Source of the DNA: Haemophilus parainfluenzae
Lineage (GTDB): Bacteria > Pseudomonadota > Gammaproteobacteria > Enterobacterales > Pasteurellaceae
Direction: 5' to 3'
NCBI RefSeq assembly: GCF_003252755.1
Contig: NZ_QEPT01000001.1
Location: 372,001-436,000, forward strand
DNA: 64,000 nt
The stretch's first letter is position 1; each line of letters opens with the position of its first letter. Shown piece by piece: positions 48,089 through 58,573 of the stretch. The notes under the pieces were generated by a model. That model searched no databases. It saw nothing but the letters and a program-made list of their open reading frames with translations, and was not told the origin of the DNA. The position numbers and the translations under genes are program-made.

Positions 48089-48538
48089 TTAATCCTTTAA
48101 GCTTTCAATTTCTTTGGTAAATTCATTGATATTATCAAAGCTCAAATAAACAGACGCAAAACGAATATACGCCACTTTATCTAATTCTTTCAGCTCATTC
48201 ATGGCTAATTTGCCCACGAGATGACTTGGCACTTCACGTTCACCCGTGGCACGTAATTGGATAATAATATGGCTGATTGCTTTTTCCACATCATCTGAAC
48301 TGACAGGGCGTTTTTCTAACGCATGTTGAATACCACTACGCAATTTATCTTCGTTAAACGGCTCGCGTGACCCATCATTTTTAATAATTTTTGGCACGAC
48401 TAATTCGGCCGTTTCAAAGGTAGTAAAGCGTTCATGACAATTCCCGCATTCCCGACGACGACGCACTTGATACCCATCAGAAACCAAACGGCTGTCAATT
48501 ACCTTAGTTTCTTCAGTTGAACAAAACGGACAACGCAT
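48089..48538 (-). CDS. nrdR: Transcriptional repressor NrdR
   Basis: 149-aa ATP/dATP-sensing repressor of ribonucleotide reductase genes. The zinc ribbon has Cys3, Cys6, Cys31 and Cys34 (CPFC and CGNC), followed by the ATP-cone domain ([20 protein letters not shown]). No other nrd gene is present. First gene of the nrdR-ribD-degS-yfbR run. Confidence 0.97.
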   Translation of the reverse strand: MRCPFCSTEETKVIDSRLVSDGYQVRRRRECGNCHERFTTFETAELVVPKIIKNDGSREPFNEDKLRSGIQHALEKRPVSSDDVEKAISHIIIQLRATGEREVPSHLVGKLAMNELKELDKVAYIRFASVYLSFDNINEFTKEIESLKD

Positions 48539-48615
48539 TTTAGCTCCTTTTCAAAATTATTCCTAAGTCGATATCTTATCAAAAATCCAGGATCTTTTCG
48601 ATCTTAAGATCCGCG

Positions 48616-51600
48616 TTAAGACAACATTTCTCCAAACCACGATGTAGTTTGTTTCACTAGCTGCAAAAGACCATCCTGCGATTTAAATTGTTCTGTTTGC
48701 CCCAATACCCTCACCCAATAAGGATCGGCTTTTCTATAACCATAAGGATCAGTTTTCGCAAGGGATTCGATATTCGTTAAAACATTATCAAAATTGACCG
48801 CACTTTCATCTTTTTCAATAAACTTCGCTATATTTTCCGTTGGAATGAGCTGAATTTGTTGCTGGCTTTGTAAATAAGCCTCCACATACATTTTCAGTTT
48901 CTCAAGTGCGATTGATTTTTCTATTGTTTTTAATGTTAAATCCTTATCTTTAGCGATAATGCGTGGTGGCATTGCGTTCTCTTTTGTCGTCAGTTGAATG
49001 AGATAATAAAGCCATGGGCGAATGCGATAACGATCTTTATATTTTGCAAATCGCCATTCGATTATCTGATTTTCATCACCAAATAATGGCTCCATATAGC
49101 CAAATAAGCGAATATTGCCTTGTGCCGTTTCCACCACAAAATCAACACTCTCACTATGTGGTGAAGAATAATCCTTAATTTTCTCTTTAAAAGCCAATAC
49201 ATCAGCACGAATGGATTGCGCACAAACTTCCGCAAACTCGCCGCGTGGCATGATGCCTTTCACTCGCTGTTTGGCAAAATAATCGTTAAATTGCGCTTCC
49301 TCTAAATGCAATAACTCATTACTAATGCGATAATGATCCAAACCATTTAACGTGAAATTTTCACTTTCTTCAATGCGATCATCTTCATCTCGGAAATACA
49401 CACCAAGCTGCTTTTCAAAAAAGAATTTCACTGGATTTTCAACAAAACTTACAAAACGATCGAGCTCAATTTCCGTTATTGGCTCTTGATTTTCACCCAT
49501 CGGCACAACAAATTCATGACATTTTCTTTCTTGGAATTGCGCAATCGGCAGCCATTTTTTCGCAAAAGAGCGGTTAATTTTCCCTTCACTTTGGAAATTG
49601 CTTGGACTAAACGCCGTCATTGGATGTTGTTCAATCCTCAAGCCATCGTCTGAATAATGATTAATATAATCAACCAACTGACTCACCAATACTGAAGGCT
49701 CTTTGGGTTGATTATCAATAATCGAACAGCCCACATAACTCACATAAAAATGGGATCTTGCGGCGAGCAAAGCCTCAAGGAATAAGTAACGGTCATCATC
49801 TCGACGAACACGATCGCCTTTTTGATGATGATATTGCATTAAGTCAAAACTATTTGGTGTATGACTGCGTGGGTAATCCGCTTCATTCATTCCGAGCAAA
49901 CACACCACTTTAAAAGGAATGGAACGCATTGGTAAAAGTGTGCAGAAATTCACTTTTCCTGCTAAAAAACGAAGGCTATTTGGCGTTTCTTCTAAACGTG
50001 CAGACATCACTTCCGCAATGACATCCGCTTGCAAAGTTTCTTCAAAATTAACGGTCTGCAAATCATCGGCAAAGGTATTGATGCAATCCTGAATATAAAA
50101 TAAGGTATCCGCCGTTTCTTCATTTTGCACAAAGAAATCCATCAAAAGTGCGGTCAATTTTTCACGCCATTTTTCAATATTGTGTGCCTTTTGCAAATCT
50201 TGATGCCATTTATTTAAGGCCGTAAAAAATTGATTCACTGCACCAACTAACTGCCCTTTCAATCCATAGCTACTATCAAGTCCAAGACTGTCTTGCCAAA
50301 CGCCTTGCTCTTCACGCATCGCATAACCTAAGGTCATGCGTTCAAGTCCCGCCTGCCACGCATTAAAATTCAGTGTATTCTGCCGTTTTTCCAAACCAAA
50401 GCGAATACCTGACTCTTTCACCCATTCACGTATTTGTTCGAGATCGGCAAGGGCAATATTAAAACGTTCACGGATAGCGGGAATATCCAATAAAGCCAGT
50501 ACTTCTTCCGCGCCAAACTGACTTTCTCTTAAATTTAACAGAGAAAGATAGCTTGATACGATCACATCACTTTCAGACAATTTACTGTCCGAAATTGAGA
50601 ACGGAATAACGGGTGCGTCCACACTATTCGTACCAAAGACAGCCTGAATATAAGGCGTATATTGGTTAACATCGGCAACCATGACCACCACATCTTTTGG
50701 TGTAATTTGTTCTTCTTTTGCTTTATGCTGATTTTGATTGAATAAATCCAACAAATAATCATGTAGCACTTCAACTTCTCGCATCGCGCTATGACAAGAT
50801 TTCATCACCAAAGAGCGGTCATTTTTCGTGACATTTAATGCACCATGGCTTAACGTCAAAATTTGATTTTGGATCTGTCCTAACAAGGTTTGTTCAGGAA
50901 GTTCTGCATAGTAATCACGCGAAATCGCTTGAATATTTTCCTCATCTCGCACTAATTGATAGAGAAAATCTCGTCCCATTTTTCCCCAAGAGGCTAAAAG
51001 CGGATTTCCACTGAACAATTCTTCTTGTTGATTGGTATAATCAAGGTCAGCAGGTTCCCATGACACTTGCTCGGCTGAAATTAAAGGCTTCACATCGTTG
51101 GTTTCTTGCACGAAACGCTGTCTTTCTAATAAATAGGATTTGCTCAGATCTCGCAAATCTCCCCAATATTCTTGGCATGGATTATTGAAGAATAAATGCA
51201 CATCTGTTTTAGCTGAAATACCTTGGAAAATATTGAGATAAACCGTTGGCAATGCAGGAATACCAAAAATAAAAATACGCTCTGGTAAGTTGAGTGTCGC
51301 ATTTGGATCACGACATAATGCTAAAAATTGTTGATTGAGTGCAGCACGATGTTTTGCTTTTCCACCAAAATCACGTTGAACATCATTCACCAAGGCTCGC
51401 CATAAAATTCCCTGCCAGTGAATATTGCCTTTAATTTGAGAAAGAAAGGTAGGATTTAATGCCGAAAGCCCCTGCTTTTGCTGATTAATTTGTGCCAAGA
51501 TTTTTTCATCGTTATTTTCTTCCCATGCGGCAATCCATTCGGGACGATAGACGAGATATTGGTCAAATAAATCGGCAACTTTTAGGCTTAATTGATAAAG

Positions 51601-51975
51601 TTTTTGCTGTTCTGATGCTGGTGAGGACGCTAAATATTTTTTTAATGGCTCAAATTCTTTTTGCTGTAAAAAGGTAGGAATTAATCGCATTAATCGCCAT
51701 AACGTTAAATCTTTTTCAAAAGGGTTTTGCGTGGAAACATTGGGCAAATTATCGGCATAAAGTTTCCAAATAAAACTGGAAGGCATGGGGAATTGGAAAT
51801 TCGCTGCAACGCCGCGTTTTTTAGCAATTTCCATTTGTAACCATTGTGCCATACCCGGACTTTGCACCAACACAATGTCAGATTGAAATGGATCATGTTG
51901 CGGTAAATTTTCCAACAGCGAAACTAAAATATCCTTTTGAATTTCCGGTTGGTTTGAATAATAAGTAACGAACAA
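48616..51975 (-). CDS. recC: Exodeoxyribonuclease V gamma subunit
   Basis: 1119 aa (E. coli 1122), the Chi-recognition and duplex-splitting subunit of the RecBCD helicase-nuclease. Typical pieces are DIVLVQSPGMAQWLQMEIAK, FIFGIPALPTVYLNIFQ, VVCLLGMNEADYPRS and RRDDDRYLFLEALLAAR. The reading frame begins with TTG (GGG 7 nt upstream gives a ribosome site); no ATG is close in frame. recB and recD are not in the window. It follows the competence gene comQ on the same strand, as in H. influenzae. Confidence 0.95.
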   Translation of the reverse strand: MFVTYYSNQPEIQKDILVSLLENLPQHDPFQSDIVLVQSPGMAQWLQMEIAKKRGVAANFQFPMPSSFIWKLYADNLPNVSTQNPFEKDLTLWRLMRLIPTFLQQKEFEPLKKYLASSPASEQQKLYQLSLKVADLFDQYLVYRPEWIAAWEENNDEKILAQINQQKQGLSALNPTFLSQIKGNIHWQGILWRALVNDVQRDFGGKAKHRAALNQQFLALCRDPNATLNLPERIFIFGIPALPTVYLNIFQGISAKTDVHLFFNNPCQEYWGDLRDLSKSYLLERQRFVQETNDVKPLISAEQVSWEPADLDYTNQQEELFSGNPLLASWGKMGRDFLYQLVRDEENIQAISRDYYAELPEQTLLGQIQNQILTLSHGALNVTKNDRSLVMKSCHSAMREVEVLHDYLLDLFNQNQHKAKEEQITPKDVVVMVADVNQYTPYIQAVFGTNSVDAPVIPFSISDSKLSESDVIVSSYLSLLNLRESQFGAEEVLALLDIPAIRERFNIALADLEQIREWVKESGIRFGLEKRQNTLNFNAWQAGLERMTLGYAMREEQGVWQDSLGLDSSYGLKGQLVGAVNQFFTALNKWHQDLQKAHNIEKWREKLTALLMDFFVQNEETADTLFYIQDCINTFADDLQTVNFEETLQADVIAEVMSARLEETPNSLRFLAGKVNFCTLLPMRSIPFKVVCLLGMNEADYPRSHTPNSFDLMQYHHQKGDRVRRDDDRYLFLEALLAARSHFYVSYVGCSIIDNQPKEPSVLVSQLVDYINHYSDDGLRIEQHPMTAFSPSNFQSEGKINRSFAKKWLPIAQFQERKCHEFVVPMGENQEPITEIELDRFVSFVENPVKFFFEKQLGVYFRDEDDRIEESENFTLNGLDHYRISNELLHLEEAQFNDYFAKQRVKGIMPRGEFAEVCAQSIRADVLAFKEKIKDYSSPHSESVDFVVETAQGNIRLFGYMEPLFGDENQIIEWRFAKYKDRYRIRPWLYYLIQLTTKENAMPPRIIAKDKDLTLKTIEKSIALEKLKMYVEAYLQSQQQIQLIPTENIAKFIEKDESAVNFDNVLTNIESLAKTDPYGYRKADPYWVRVLGQTEQFKSQDGLLQLVKQTTSWFGEMLS

Positions 51976-52012
51976 AGTAACGCCCTTTTGAAAGCAAAAA
52001 CAATGCGTTATT

Positions 52013-52315
52013 TTACTCGGTTTTCAATGAAAATTCACCTTGAGGATAGCGTATATTCACTTGATGATGACTGCATTGAATTGCAAATTGAATGCCATTT
52101 TGTTGTATGCTATTTTCACAAGACAAGCCTAAAAACTGTCGTTGAGCCTGATTTTCAGCAATTTGAATCGCCTGAAATTCTTGAAAAAGTCTGACCGCAC
52201 TTTTCCGTTGCTCGGTCGTCCACCGATTAAAGATCAAAAACAACCCGCTGAAAATCGATAAGGCTAATAAAAGTGACATTAACGACATACCATTATTCAC
52301 TTTGATCTTGCGCAC
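52013..52315 (-). CDS. comQ: Competence pseudopilin-like protein ComQ
   Basis: 100 aa. A short leader before an N-terminal hydrophobic helix (GMSLMSLLLALSIFSGLFLI) matches type IV prepilin-like architecture. The C-terminal part has two Cys (SCENS and QCSHH), likely a disulfide. Gene order comN-comO-comP-comQ-recC agrees with H. influenzae HI0938-HI0942. By that context it is a minor pseudopilin-type protein of DNA uptake. It overlaps comP by 23 nt, so it is translationally coupled. Confidence 0.8.
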   Translation of the reverse strand: MRKIKVNNGMSLMSLLLALSIFSGLFLIFNRWTTEQRKSAVRLFQEFQAIQIAENQAQRQFLGLSCENSIQQNGIQFAIQCSHHQVNIRYPQGEFSLKTE

Positions 52316-52979
52316 TTAAATCACTCCAACTTTTATCCACCAAACGCCATTGGCTATATTCTTGTACAAGTTTTGTCACCACGGCTTTACCGTAAGCCAC
52401 CGTCACGCCCTCTTCTAACTTAAGTGAACCACCTGTAATCACTGCACCGCTTATTCGTCCTTTGCCCGTTAAGGTTAAATCCCCTTCTGCTAGCAGAATA
52501 CCACTCACATTCCCTTTAATTTCTAATTGGTTTTGTGTTATCCAATACACTTGGGGTACTTTTTGAGCCGTTAAAATTGACGCTACTTTCACAAAGTGCG
52601 GTTGAAAATCCGCTTGTTTTTCGCTAGAAATAAAATCTCGCAGCATATTTTCATTAATGCCTCTTGTCGGCGATTTCTTAAATAACTCAGCGCGTTTACA
52701 CCAAACCGAATAGGCGACTTTATCCTCAGCCCCAGAAGACTCGAAAAAGACTTGTTTCACTTTTTCAGCACCATTTAAAGGCACGTTTTGACAAATGTAC
52801 GTTTTTTGTTGCTGACTGATTTTCTGTAAAGGAAGGCTTTGTTCTACATAATATTTTCGCTGACTCATTTGAGATCGAAAAAAAGCAAAGATCTGTTCAT
52901 CAAATAATAAGATCAGCGCCAATAAGCCTGAAAGTAAAATCAGTGCTGTCAGTGTCACAATCCCTTTTTTCATCATCAT
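52293..52979 (-). CDS. comP: Competence protein ComP (DUF2572-like)
   Basis: 228 aa with an N-terminal hydrophobic helix (VTLTALILLSGLLALILLF) and a conserved body I identify with the DUF2572 family of Haemophilus competence operons (YYVEQSLPLQKISQQQKTYI, then a beta-rich LEIKGNVSGILLAEGDLTL to GGSLKLEEGVTVAYG stretch). Role in type IV pilus assembly is inferred from the operon. Start overlaps comO by 4 nt. The gene carries an uptake signal near 52593. Confidence 0.8.
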   Translation of the reverse strand: MMMKKGIVTLTALILLSGLLALILLFDEQIFAFFRSQMSQRKYYVEQSLPLQKISQQQKTYICQNVPLNGAEKVKQVFFESSGAEDKVAYSVWCKRAELFKKSPTRGINENMLRDFISSEKQADFQPHFVKVASILTAQKVPQVYWITQNQLEIKGNVSGILLAEGDLTLTGKGRISGAVITGGSLKLEEGVTVAYGKAVVTKLVQEYSQWRLVDKSWSDLSAQDQSE

Positions 52980-53701
52980 TCTTCTTGATTTAATAAAGGC
53001 ACTACAAGCGAAGTTTCATATTGAATATGCTTATATGCGGCAAGATGCCCTGTGAGTTTAATTTCAATCCCTTTCCCTGCCTTTAACCAATCAAAACGTA
53101 ATTGAGAAATCTCAAACTCTTTTTCATCCAATAAATCTGTCCATCCACCACCAGCGTTACAAGTAGATTGCGCTAAGGCTCTCTGACACTCTTCTGAGCG
53201 ACAATCTGCATTTACTGCATTTTTATAAGTTTGTTTGGTTTCGATCATTTTGCCGTTAAGTTTGTAACCAAATAGCTCTTTTTCGATATTTTTTGCCACA
53301 TTTTTAACACCATTTACGCAGGTATTTTTTGTGTATTTTTCACCAATACAACCATTGCTATTCAAATCATAAAAAAACAAAACACAGCTATTTGATGGAG
53401 CATTGTCTGCTTGAGCAATGGTTATTGCTGTGCCCTTTTCGTCTAATTCGAATAAAGCTAGATTATCTTCAATAAGTTTTGGGTTTGCGGCTCGAAAGCC
53501 TACGCGACGCAGATCTTTCCCGATGAGTTGAATTGTGCGTTGTAATTCCGCTTGTAATTTAAGTTGTAACATTAAACGCTGATTTTGCTGTTGAGTTTGG
53601 ACATAAAACTGTGCAACCAATAGCAATAATAAAGCTGATAAGCCAAGTGAAATCAACAAACTCACCAATGTTTCGCCTTTTAGTGGTTTCATCTTGTACA
53701 T
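52976..53701 (-). CDS. comO: Competence prepilin-like protein ComO
   Basis: 241 aa, PilW-like. The N-terminus MKPLKGETLVSLLISLGLSA has a prepilin-type hydrophobic helix, but the residue after the processing Gly is Glu instead of the usual aromatic or aliphatic residue. Six Cys in the middle (CVLFFYDLNSNGC, CVNG, CRSEEC, STC) should form disulfides. It overlaps comN by 13 nt. Member of the Sxy/CRP-dependent competence operon. Confidence 0.82.
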   Translation of the reverse strand: MYKMKPLKGETLVSLLISLGLSALLLLLVAQFYVQTQQQNQRLMLQLKLQAELQRTIQLIGKDLRRVGFRAANPKLIEDNLALFELDEKGTAITIAQADNAPSNSCVLFFYDLNSNGCIGEKYTKNTCVNGVKNVAKNIEKELFGYKLNGKMIETKQTYKNAVNADCRSEECQRALAQSTCNAGGGWTDLLDEKEFEISQLRFDWLKAGKGIEIKLTGHLAAYKHIQYETSLVVPLLNQEE

Positions 53702-54207
53702 GCACTCGCCGCTTGATCAGACTTTAATTTGATACTGCCCACATTGAAAAAAGAAAATAATGTACGATGCTCTTCAGCCTGCAACATAAAGCAATTCGTT
53801 TCCATGGTATTTCTGGCCCCATTAAATTTCACCGCCACTTCAGATGGATATAATTTAGGGCCTATCAGCATCGTTTTTCCTTCAAAATAAGGATAGTAAA
53901 AATGCGCATAAAGGTTTTTAGGACAATTCTGGGGATGAAAACAATCACAAAAATGATCACTTTTTACTTGAGCTGTGATACACCAACGTTGATTTGCCCT
54001 ATCTTGATTGGCCAAAATAAACCAAATCGCTGATGAGTTTTCTGCCCTCGCTTGGATATTACGTAAGAAAAAATAAAGCCGTTGTTGCTCTTTTTCGAGA
54101 AAATATTTGGGATCATTTTTCTGCCATTTAGGCAATGTAAACGCCAACGTTACGCTTAAAATAAATAATGCAATCAAGGTTTCTAATAAGGTTATCCCTT
54201 TATACAT
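53689..54207 (-). CDS. comN: Competence type IV prepilin ComN
   Basis: 172 aa. The leader MYKG is followed by the mature N-terminus ITLLETLIALFILSVTLAF, a canonical prepilin helix with Glu5, cut by PilD-type peptidase. The globular part contains several Cys (WCITAQ, FCDCFHPQNC). It is the first gene of comNOPQ and has the CRP-S site 67 nt upstream of its start codon. It should be a minor pilin of the DNA-uptake pilus. Confidence 0.85.
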   Translation of the reverse strand: MYKGITLLETLIALFILSVTLAFTLPKWQKNDPKYFLEKEQQRLYFFLRNIQARAENSSAIWFILANQDRANQRWCITAQVKSDHFCDCFHPQNCPKNLYAHFYYPYFEGKTMLIGPKLYPSEVAVKFNGARNTMETNCFMLQAEEHRTLFSFFNVGSIKLKSDQAASACTR

Positions 54208-54273
54208 AAAATGCCTTCTTTTTTGACCGCACTTTAAAATTCCTTCAGAAGAAAGCCAAATTTACTACTTTAT

Positions 54274-54297
54274 TTTTGCGATACTGATCGCAAATTT
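54274..54297 (-). promoter_or_regulatory. CRP-S site controlling comNOPQ
   Basis: TTTTGCGATACTGATCGCAAATTT holds TGCGA-N6-TCGCA as a perfect inverted repeat (54277-54292). CRP-S sites differ from ordinary CRP sites in TGCGA and need Sxy; in H. influenzae they precede the competence operons. It lies just upstream of comN. Confidence 0.9.
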
Positions 54298-54406
54298 CCT
54301 TTAAAAAACGTGAAAAACCGTGAATTAAACATTTTCAACTGGCTATTTACTAAAACTCCCTTATAATAGGCGACCTATTATCTGTTCTTTAAAATCTGGT
54401 GGAAAT

Positions 54407-55207
54407 ATGAATCCAATGTTAAATATCGCTATTCGTGCGGCACGAAGAGCGGGCAACGTGATTGCTAAAAACTATGAGCGCCGTGATGACATCCAAACAA
54501 GTAAAAAAGGTATTAATGATTATGTGACCAGCGTCGATAAAGCCGCTGAAGCTGAGATCATTGAAATCATTCAAAAATCTTATCCTGATCACACAATTAT
54601 CAGTGAAGAACGTGGTGCATTAGAAGGCAAAGACAGTGATATTCAATGGGTAATTGATCCACTAGATGGCACAACCAACTTCGTAAAAGGTTTGCCACAT
54701 TTCTCTGTATCTATTGCTATCCGTGTAAAAAACCGTACCGAAGTGGGTGTGGTTTACGATCCTATTCGTAATGAATTATTCACCGCTGTACGTGGTGAAG
54801 GCGCAAAATTAAATGAAGTGCGTTTACGTGTAGATAGCCAAAATGAACTTAACGGGGCGATTTTAGCCACCGGTTTCCCATTCAAGCAACCAAGCTTGAT
54901 GCCAACTCAATTTGCCATCATGAATAACTTAATTGATGAAGCAGCAGATTTCCGTCGTACGGGTTCTGCCGCATTAGACCTTTGCTATGTGGCATCCGGT
55001 CGCGTTGACGGTTATTTCGAAATGGGCTTAAAACCTTGGGATTGCGCAGCGGGTGATTTAATCGTGCGTGAAGCGGGCGGTTTAGTATGTGATTTCAATG
55101 CGGGTCACGGCTATTTACGCTCAGGCAATATCGTGGCGGCTCCAGCACGTATTTTAAAAGAAATGCTAAATAAAATTCAGCCTTGCTTAACCGAACAAGT
55201 GAAGTAA
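54407..55207 (+). CDS. suhB: Inositol-1-monophosphatase family protein SuhB
   Basis: 266 aa. Magnesium-dependent phosphatase fold: EERG, then the metal motif WVIDPLDGTTNF (81-92) and the second motif KPWDCAAGDLIVREAGG. As family knowledge, SuhB in E. coli also aids ribosomal RNA transcription antitermination. The start has GGTGGAA upstream. It stands alone between the competence operon and bioB, with an uptake-signal terminator after it. Confidence 0.95.
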   Translation: MNPMLNIAIRAARRAGNVIAKNYERRDDIQTSKKGINDYVTSVDKAAEAEIIEIIQKSYPDHTIISEERGALEGKDSDIQWVIDPLDGTTNFVKGLPHFSVSIAIRVKNRTEVGVVYDPIRNELFTAVRGEGAKLNEVRLRVDSQNELNGAILATGFPFKQPSLMPTQFAIMNNLIDEAADFRRTGSAALDLCYVASGRVDGYFEMGLKPWDCAAGDLIVREAGGLVCDFNAGHGYLRSGNIVAAPARILKEMLNKIQPCLTEQVK

Positions 55208-55216
55208 GACTCAATA

Positions 55217-55246
55217 AAAAGTGCGGTAGATTTCACCGCACTTTTT
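55217..55246. terminator. Inverted uptake-signal terminator between suhB and bioB
   Basis: AAAAAGTGCGGTAGATTTCA and its partner ACCGCACTTTTTT form a stem followed by T-runs, between convergent genes. Confidence 0.85.
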
Positions 55247-55251
55247 TATGA

Positions 55252-56268
55252 CTAATTTCTTTCGAGTGGCTTTCTATTTTCTTCCGTTTCCGGCTCAAGA
55301 TCCAATTTAGCCATAAGAAGTTGATCGCCATCTTCTTCTGGGTTGCCTGTCACTAATAATTTATCGCCATAGAAAATGGAATTCGCTCCCGCCATAAAGC
55401 ACATCGCTTGCATTTCTTCACTCATGCCTTGACGACCAGCAGAAAGACGAACATAACTTTTTGGCATGGTAATACGCGCCACCGCAATAGTACGAACAAA
55501 CTCCGTCCAATCTAAATCAGCTGCATCTGCCATCGGTGTACCTTCTACTTTCACTAATTGGTTAATCGGCACTGACTCTGGCTGCGGATCAAGATTTGCC
55601 AAACTTGCAATGAGACCAGCTCGTTCTTTACGGGTTTCATTCATCCCCACAATACCACCACAGCAAACTTTCAAACCGGCATGACGCACTTTTCCTAATG
55701 TGCTTAAACGATCATCAAAACGGCGCGTGCCAATGACATTGTGATAATTCTCTGGCGCCGTATCAAGATTGTGGTTGTAATAATCCAATCCTGCATCTTT
55801 TAACTCTTCCGCCATACCATCTTGCAACAACCCAAAGGTACCGCACGTTTCTAAGCCAATATCTTTTACCGCACGAATAATCGCCGTCACTTTTTCCATA
55901 TCTTTAGGCTTAGGACCGCGCCATGCTGCGCCCATACAAAAACGCCCTGCACCACGTGCTTTAGCGATTTTGGCTTTTTCGACAATTTCATCAATATCCA
56001 AGATCTTCTGATTTTGCACGCCTGTTTGATAACGTGCTGATTGTGGGCAATAACCACAATCCTCTGGACAGCCACCCGTTTTAATCGACATCAACGTCGA
56101 TAACTGTATCGCACCTGGGTTGAAATGCTCTCGATGCACTTGAGCCGCACGATAGACTAATTCTAAAAAAGGTGTTTCAAACAACGCTTCTACTTTACAA
56201 ACAGACCAATACTCTACTGATGGATGGGGCGTAATAGATGAAAGCTGTACTACATTTGTTGTGGTCAT
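55252..56268 (-). CDS. bioB: Biotin synthase
   Basis: 338-aa radical SAM enzyme that inserts sulfur into dethiobiotin in the last step of biotin synthesis. The [4Fe-4S] cysteines are Cys67, Cys71 and Cys74 ([10 protein letters not shown]); the [2Fe-2S] ligand region follows ([13 protein letters not shown]). The C-terminus [12 protein letters not shown] is ordinary. Other bio genes are not in the window, so the pathway must be completed elsewhere or by uptake. It is monocistronic. Confidence 0.97.
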   Translation of the reverse strand: MTTTNVVQLSSITPHPSVEYWSVCKVEALFETPFLELVYRAAQVHREHFNPGAIQLSTLMSIKTGGCPEDCGYCPQSARYQTGVQNQKILDIDEIVEKAKIAKARGAGRFCMGAAWRGPKPKDMEKVTAIIRAVKDIGLETCGTFGLLQDGMAEELKDAGLDYYNHNLDTAPENYHNVIGTRRFDDRLSTLGKVRHAGLKVCCGGIVGMNETRKERAGLIASLANLDPQPESVPINQLVKVEGTPMADAADLDWTEFVRTIAVARITMPKSYVRLSAGRQGMSEEMQAMCFMAGANSIFYGDKLLVTGNPEEDGDQLLMAKLDLEPETEENRKPLERN

Positions 56269-56341
56269 TATATTTTCCTCGTTTAAGCTACATAGCTTTT
56301 ATTAAGTTGAGCATATTACTCTGCAATATGATAAAAAGAGA

Positions 56342-56971
56342 TCAGATCACTTTTCCTTGATGAATTTCAATCACTCGATCAATATGCCGTTCAATTTCTT
56401 TGGGTTGATGCGTAACCAATAACATGGTGAGCTTTTTCTCTTCACATAATTGATCCATTAAATCCTGCATTTCAATGCGTAATTTAGGATCGAGGGCTGA
56501 AAAAGGCTCATCCAATAATAAAATAGGTTTATCTCGTAGCAAACAGCGCGCTAACGCCACACGCTGTTTTTGTCCACCTGAAAGTGCGGTCGGTTTTCTC
56601 GTTAAAAAATCCTGTAAATTGACCGCACTTGCAGCTTGTTCTACAAGGGCTTTTTCTTCTGCATTTAAGGTTAAATTCGGTTTTAAACCTAAGGCAATAT
56701 TCTCTTCCACAGAAAGATGAGTAAAGAGATTATTTTCCTGAAATAGCATGGAAACGGGGCGTTCAAAAGGTGCCGTTTTAGTATGATTTTTACCATTGAG
56801 CCAAATCTCCCCACTATCAGCATATTCAAAGCCGGCAATTAAATTCAGTAAGGTACTTTTTCCTGCGCCACTTTCACCAATGATGGCAATTTTTTCCTGG
56901 GCTTGAATATGTAAATCAAATACCATCGGCATGGATTGATAATTGAAGACCACATTATTTAATTTAATCAT
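56342..56971 (-). CDS. thiQ: Thiamine ABC transporter ATPase
   Basis: 209 aa from the ATG at 56971 (AAGGAACAAC upstream). Walker A GESGAGKS (32-39), signature [17 protein letters not shown], Walker [16 protein letters not shown]. ATPase of ThiBPQ, which imports thiamine, thiamine phosphate and TPP. It overlaps thiP by 8 nt. Two uptake signals sit in the gene. Confidence 0.95.
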   Translation of the reverse strand: MIKLNNVVFNYQSMPMVFDLHIQAQEKIAIIGESGAGKSTLLNLIAGFEYADSGEIWLNGKNHTKTAPFERPVSMLFQENNLFTHLSVEENIALGLKPNLTLNAEEKALVEQAASAVNLQDFLTRKPTALSGGQKQRVALARCLLRDKPILLLDEPFSALDPKLRIEMQDLMDQLCEEKKLTMLLVTHQPKEIERHIDRVIEIHQGKVI

Positions 56972-58568
56972 GTTGTTCCTTCTGCCCTTCAATAAACATA
57001 AATAAACCTAAACATAAGCCCAATAAAATCAATGCCGTCACTGCCGCTTCTTGGCTTCGATATTGCCCGATTTGTTGATAAAGCAAATGAGGCAACGAAG
57101 TAAAATCAGGGCTACCAAATAAGGCTATCGCTGTAAAATCGCCGAGTGATAAGGTCGTCGCGAGCGCCAAGGCATATTTCAACGGGACTTTTAGCAACGG
57201 ATATTCAATTAAACGAAAACGCTGCCAGCCTGTAATATTCAGCGATAAACAGAGTTTTTCATAATATTGCATCGATTGATTCATTGGTATATTGAGAATT
57301 TTGATCACAAACGGCAAGGCAGCCAAGGCGTTACAAACAGATACCACTACAAATAAATGCCCTGCTGAAAAATCAATATCTTGCAACCAAAGGAATAAGC
57401 CGACTGCTAAGACAATCGTCGGAATGGCTAAAATCATCATGCCCCCTGTTAAAATTAAGTGCGCTAATTTGGGGTGATATAACCATTGTAGCTGACGGGA
57501 AAGTAACAATAGGAAGAAGGCAAATAATACCGATAAAATCCCTGCGGTCGGTGCCATGGTTAATGAATAAGCAAGTGCTTTCCATAATTGTGGATTTTGC
57601 CAATAGCCAAATAATTGAGTTGCAGACAAACCTTGGAAAACAATATTGAATAAGGGACTTAAAATAAATAAACACACCGAGAATAAGACAAAAATATGTC
57701 CAAATTTGACCGCACTTGAAGAAGGCAAAACCCATCGATAACGTTGCGAAATCTGCGTTTCAGGTGCTTTCGCCCAATATTGTGAAAGTGAAAATAACGC
57801 AAAACAAAACGCAAATTGTACAAGCGCAAAAAGTGCGGCTTTGGGTAAATCAAATTCAAAGAAAATGGCTTGGTAAATCGCGACTTCTAATGTGCTGTTT
57901 TGTGGTCCACCACCTAGAGCCAATACAATCGTAAAGCTAGTGAAACATAGCATAAAAATCAATACAAAGGCTGACACGATTTGGCTTTTCAAATAAGGCC
58001 ATTCAATTAAACGGAAAAATGTGAAACCTTTGATATTCAATTGTGCAGCGAGTTGATGCTGCTCAGTCGGAACACTTTGCAAAGCCTGCAAACTCATCCG
58101 TGCCGCTAAGGGAATATTAAAAAATAAATGGGCAATGAGAATACCACTTAAACCATAAATGGAGGGTTTCCACGAAATACCTAAGGTTTGCAGCAGTTGT
58201 GTTAGCCAACCGGCCGTGCCATAAATCCCAATCAAACCGAAAATAGCCAGTAATGCTGGCAAAACAAAGGTGAGGGAAAAAATGCGTAAAATGAGCGATT
58301 TGCCTTTGAAATCTAAATAGAAAAAAGCACGCGCAAATAACATACCAATTATGCTAGAAAGCAAGGCAGATAATAATGCTTGACCGAAACTAAAGGCGAT
58401 AACTTGATGCAGATAATCGTCTTTTAAAAAATCAGATAAGGCATAATCACTTCCTACTGAAAAAACCGCAGAAAGGGAAAATCCATAAAGTAAAACGATG
58501 AAAAAAATAACCGCACTTCCGCCCAAATAATGGCGAGGACGAAAATGCGGATGTTGCAATAAGCTCAT
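56964..58568 (-). CDS. thiP: Thiamine ABC transporter permease
   Basis: 534 aa with about twelve membrane helices, a duplicated fusion permease: each half has the ATPase-docking loop ([20 protein letters not shown], then [20 protein letters not shown]). It starts 6 nt before the thiB stop region on the minus strand and overlaps thiQ, so all three genes form one mRNA. Confidence 0.93.
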   Translation of the reverse strand: MSLLQHPHFRPRHYLGGSAVIFFIVLLYGFSLSAVFSVGSDYALSDFLKDDYLHQVIAFSFGQALLSALLSSIIGMLFARAFFYLDFKGKSLILRIFSLTFVLPALLAIFGLIGIYGTAGWLTQLLQTLGISWKPSIYGLSGILIAHLFFNIPLAARMSLQALQSVPTEQHQLAAQLNIKGFTFFRLIEWPYLKSQIVSAFVLIFMLCFTSFTIVLALGGGPQNSTLEVAIYQAIFFEFDLPKAALFALVQFAFCFALFSLSQYWAKAPETQISQRYRWVLPSSSAVKFGHIFVLFSVCLFILSPLFNIVFQGLSATQLFGYWQNPQLWKALAYSLTMAPTAGILSVLFAFFLLLLSRQLQWLYHPKLAHLILTGGMMILAIPTIVLAVGLFLWLQDIDFSAGHLFVVVSVCNALAALPFVIKILNIPMNQSMQYYEKLCLSLNITGWQRFRLIEYPLLKVPLKYALALATTLSLGDFTAIALFGSPDFTSLPHLLYQQIGQYRSQEAAVTALILLGLCLGLFMFIEGQKEQHD

Positions 58569-58573
58569 TAATA

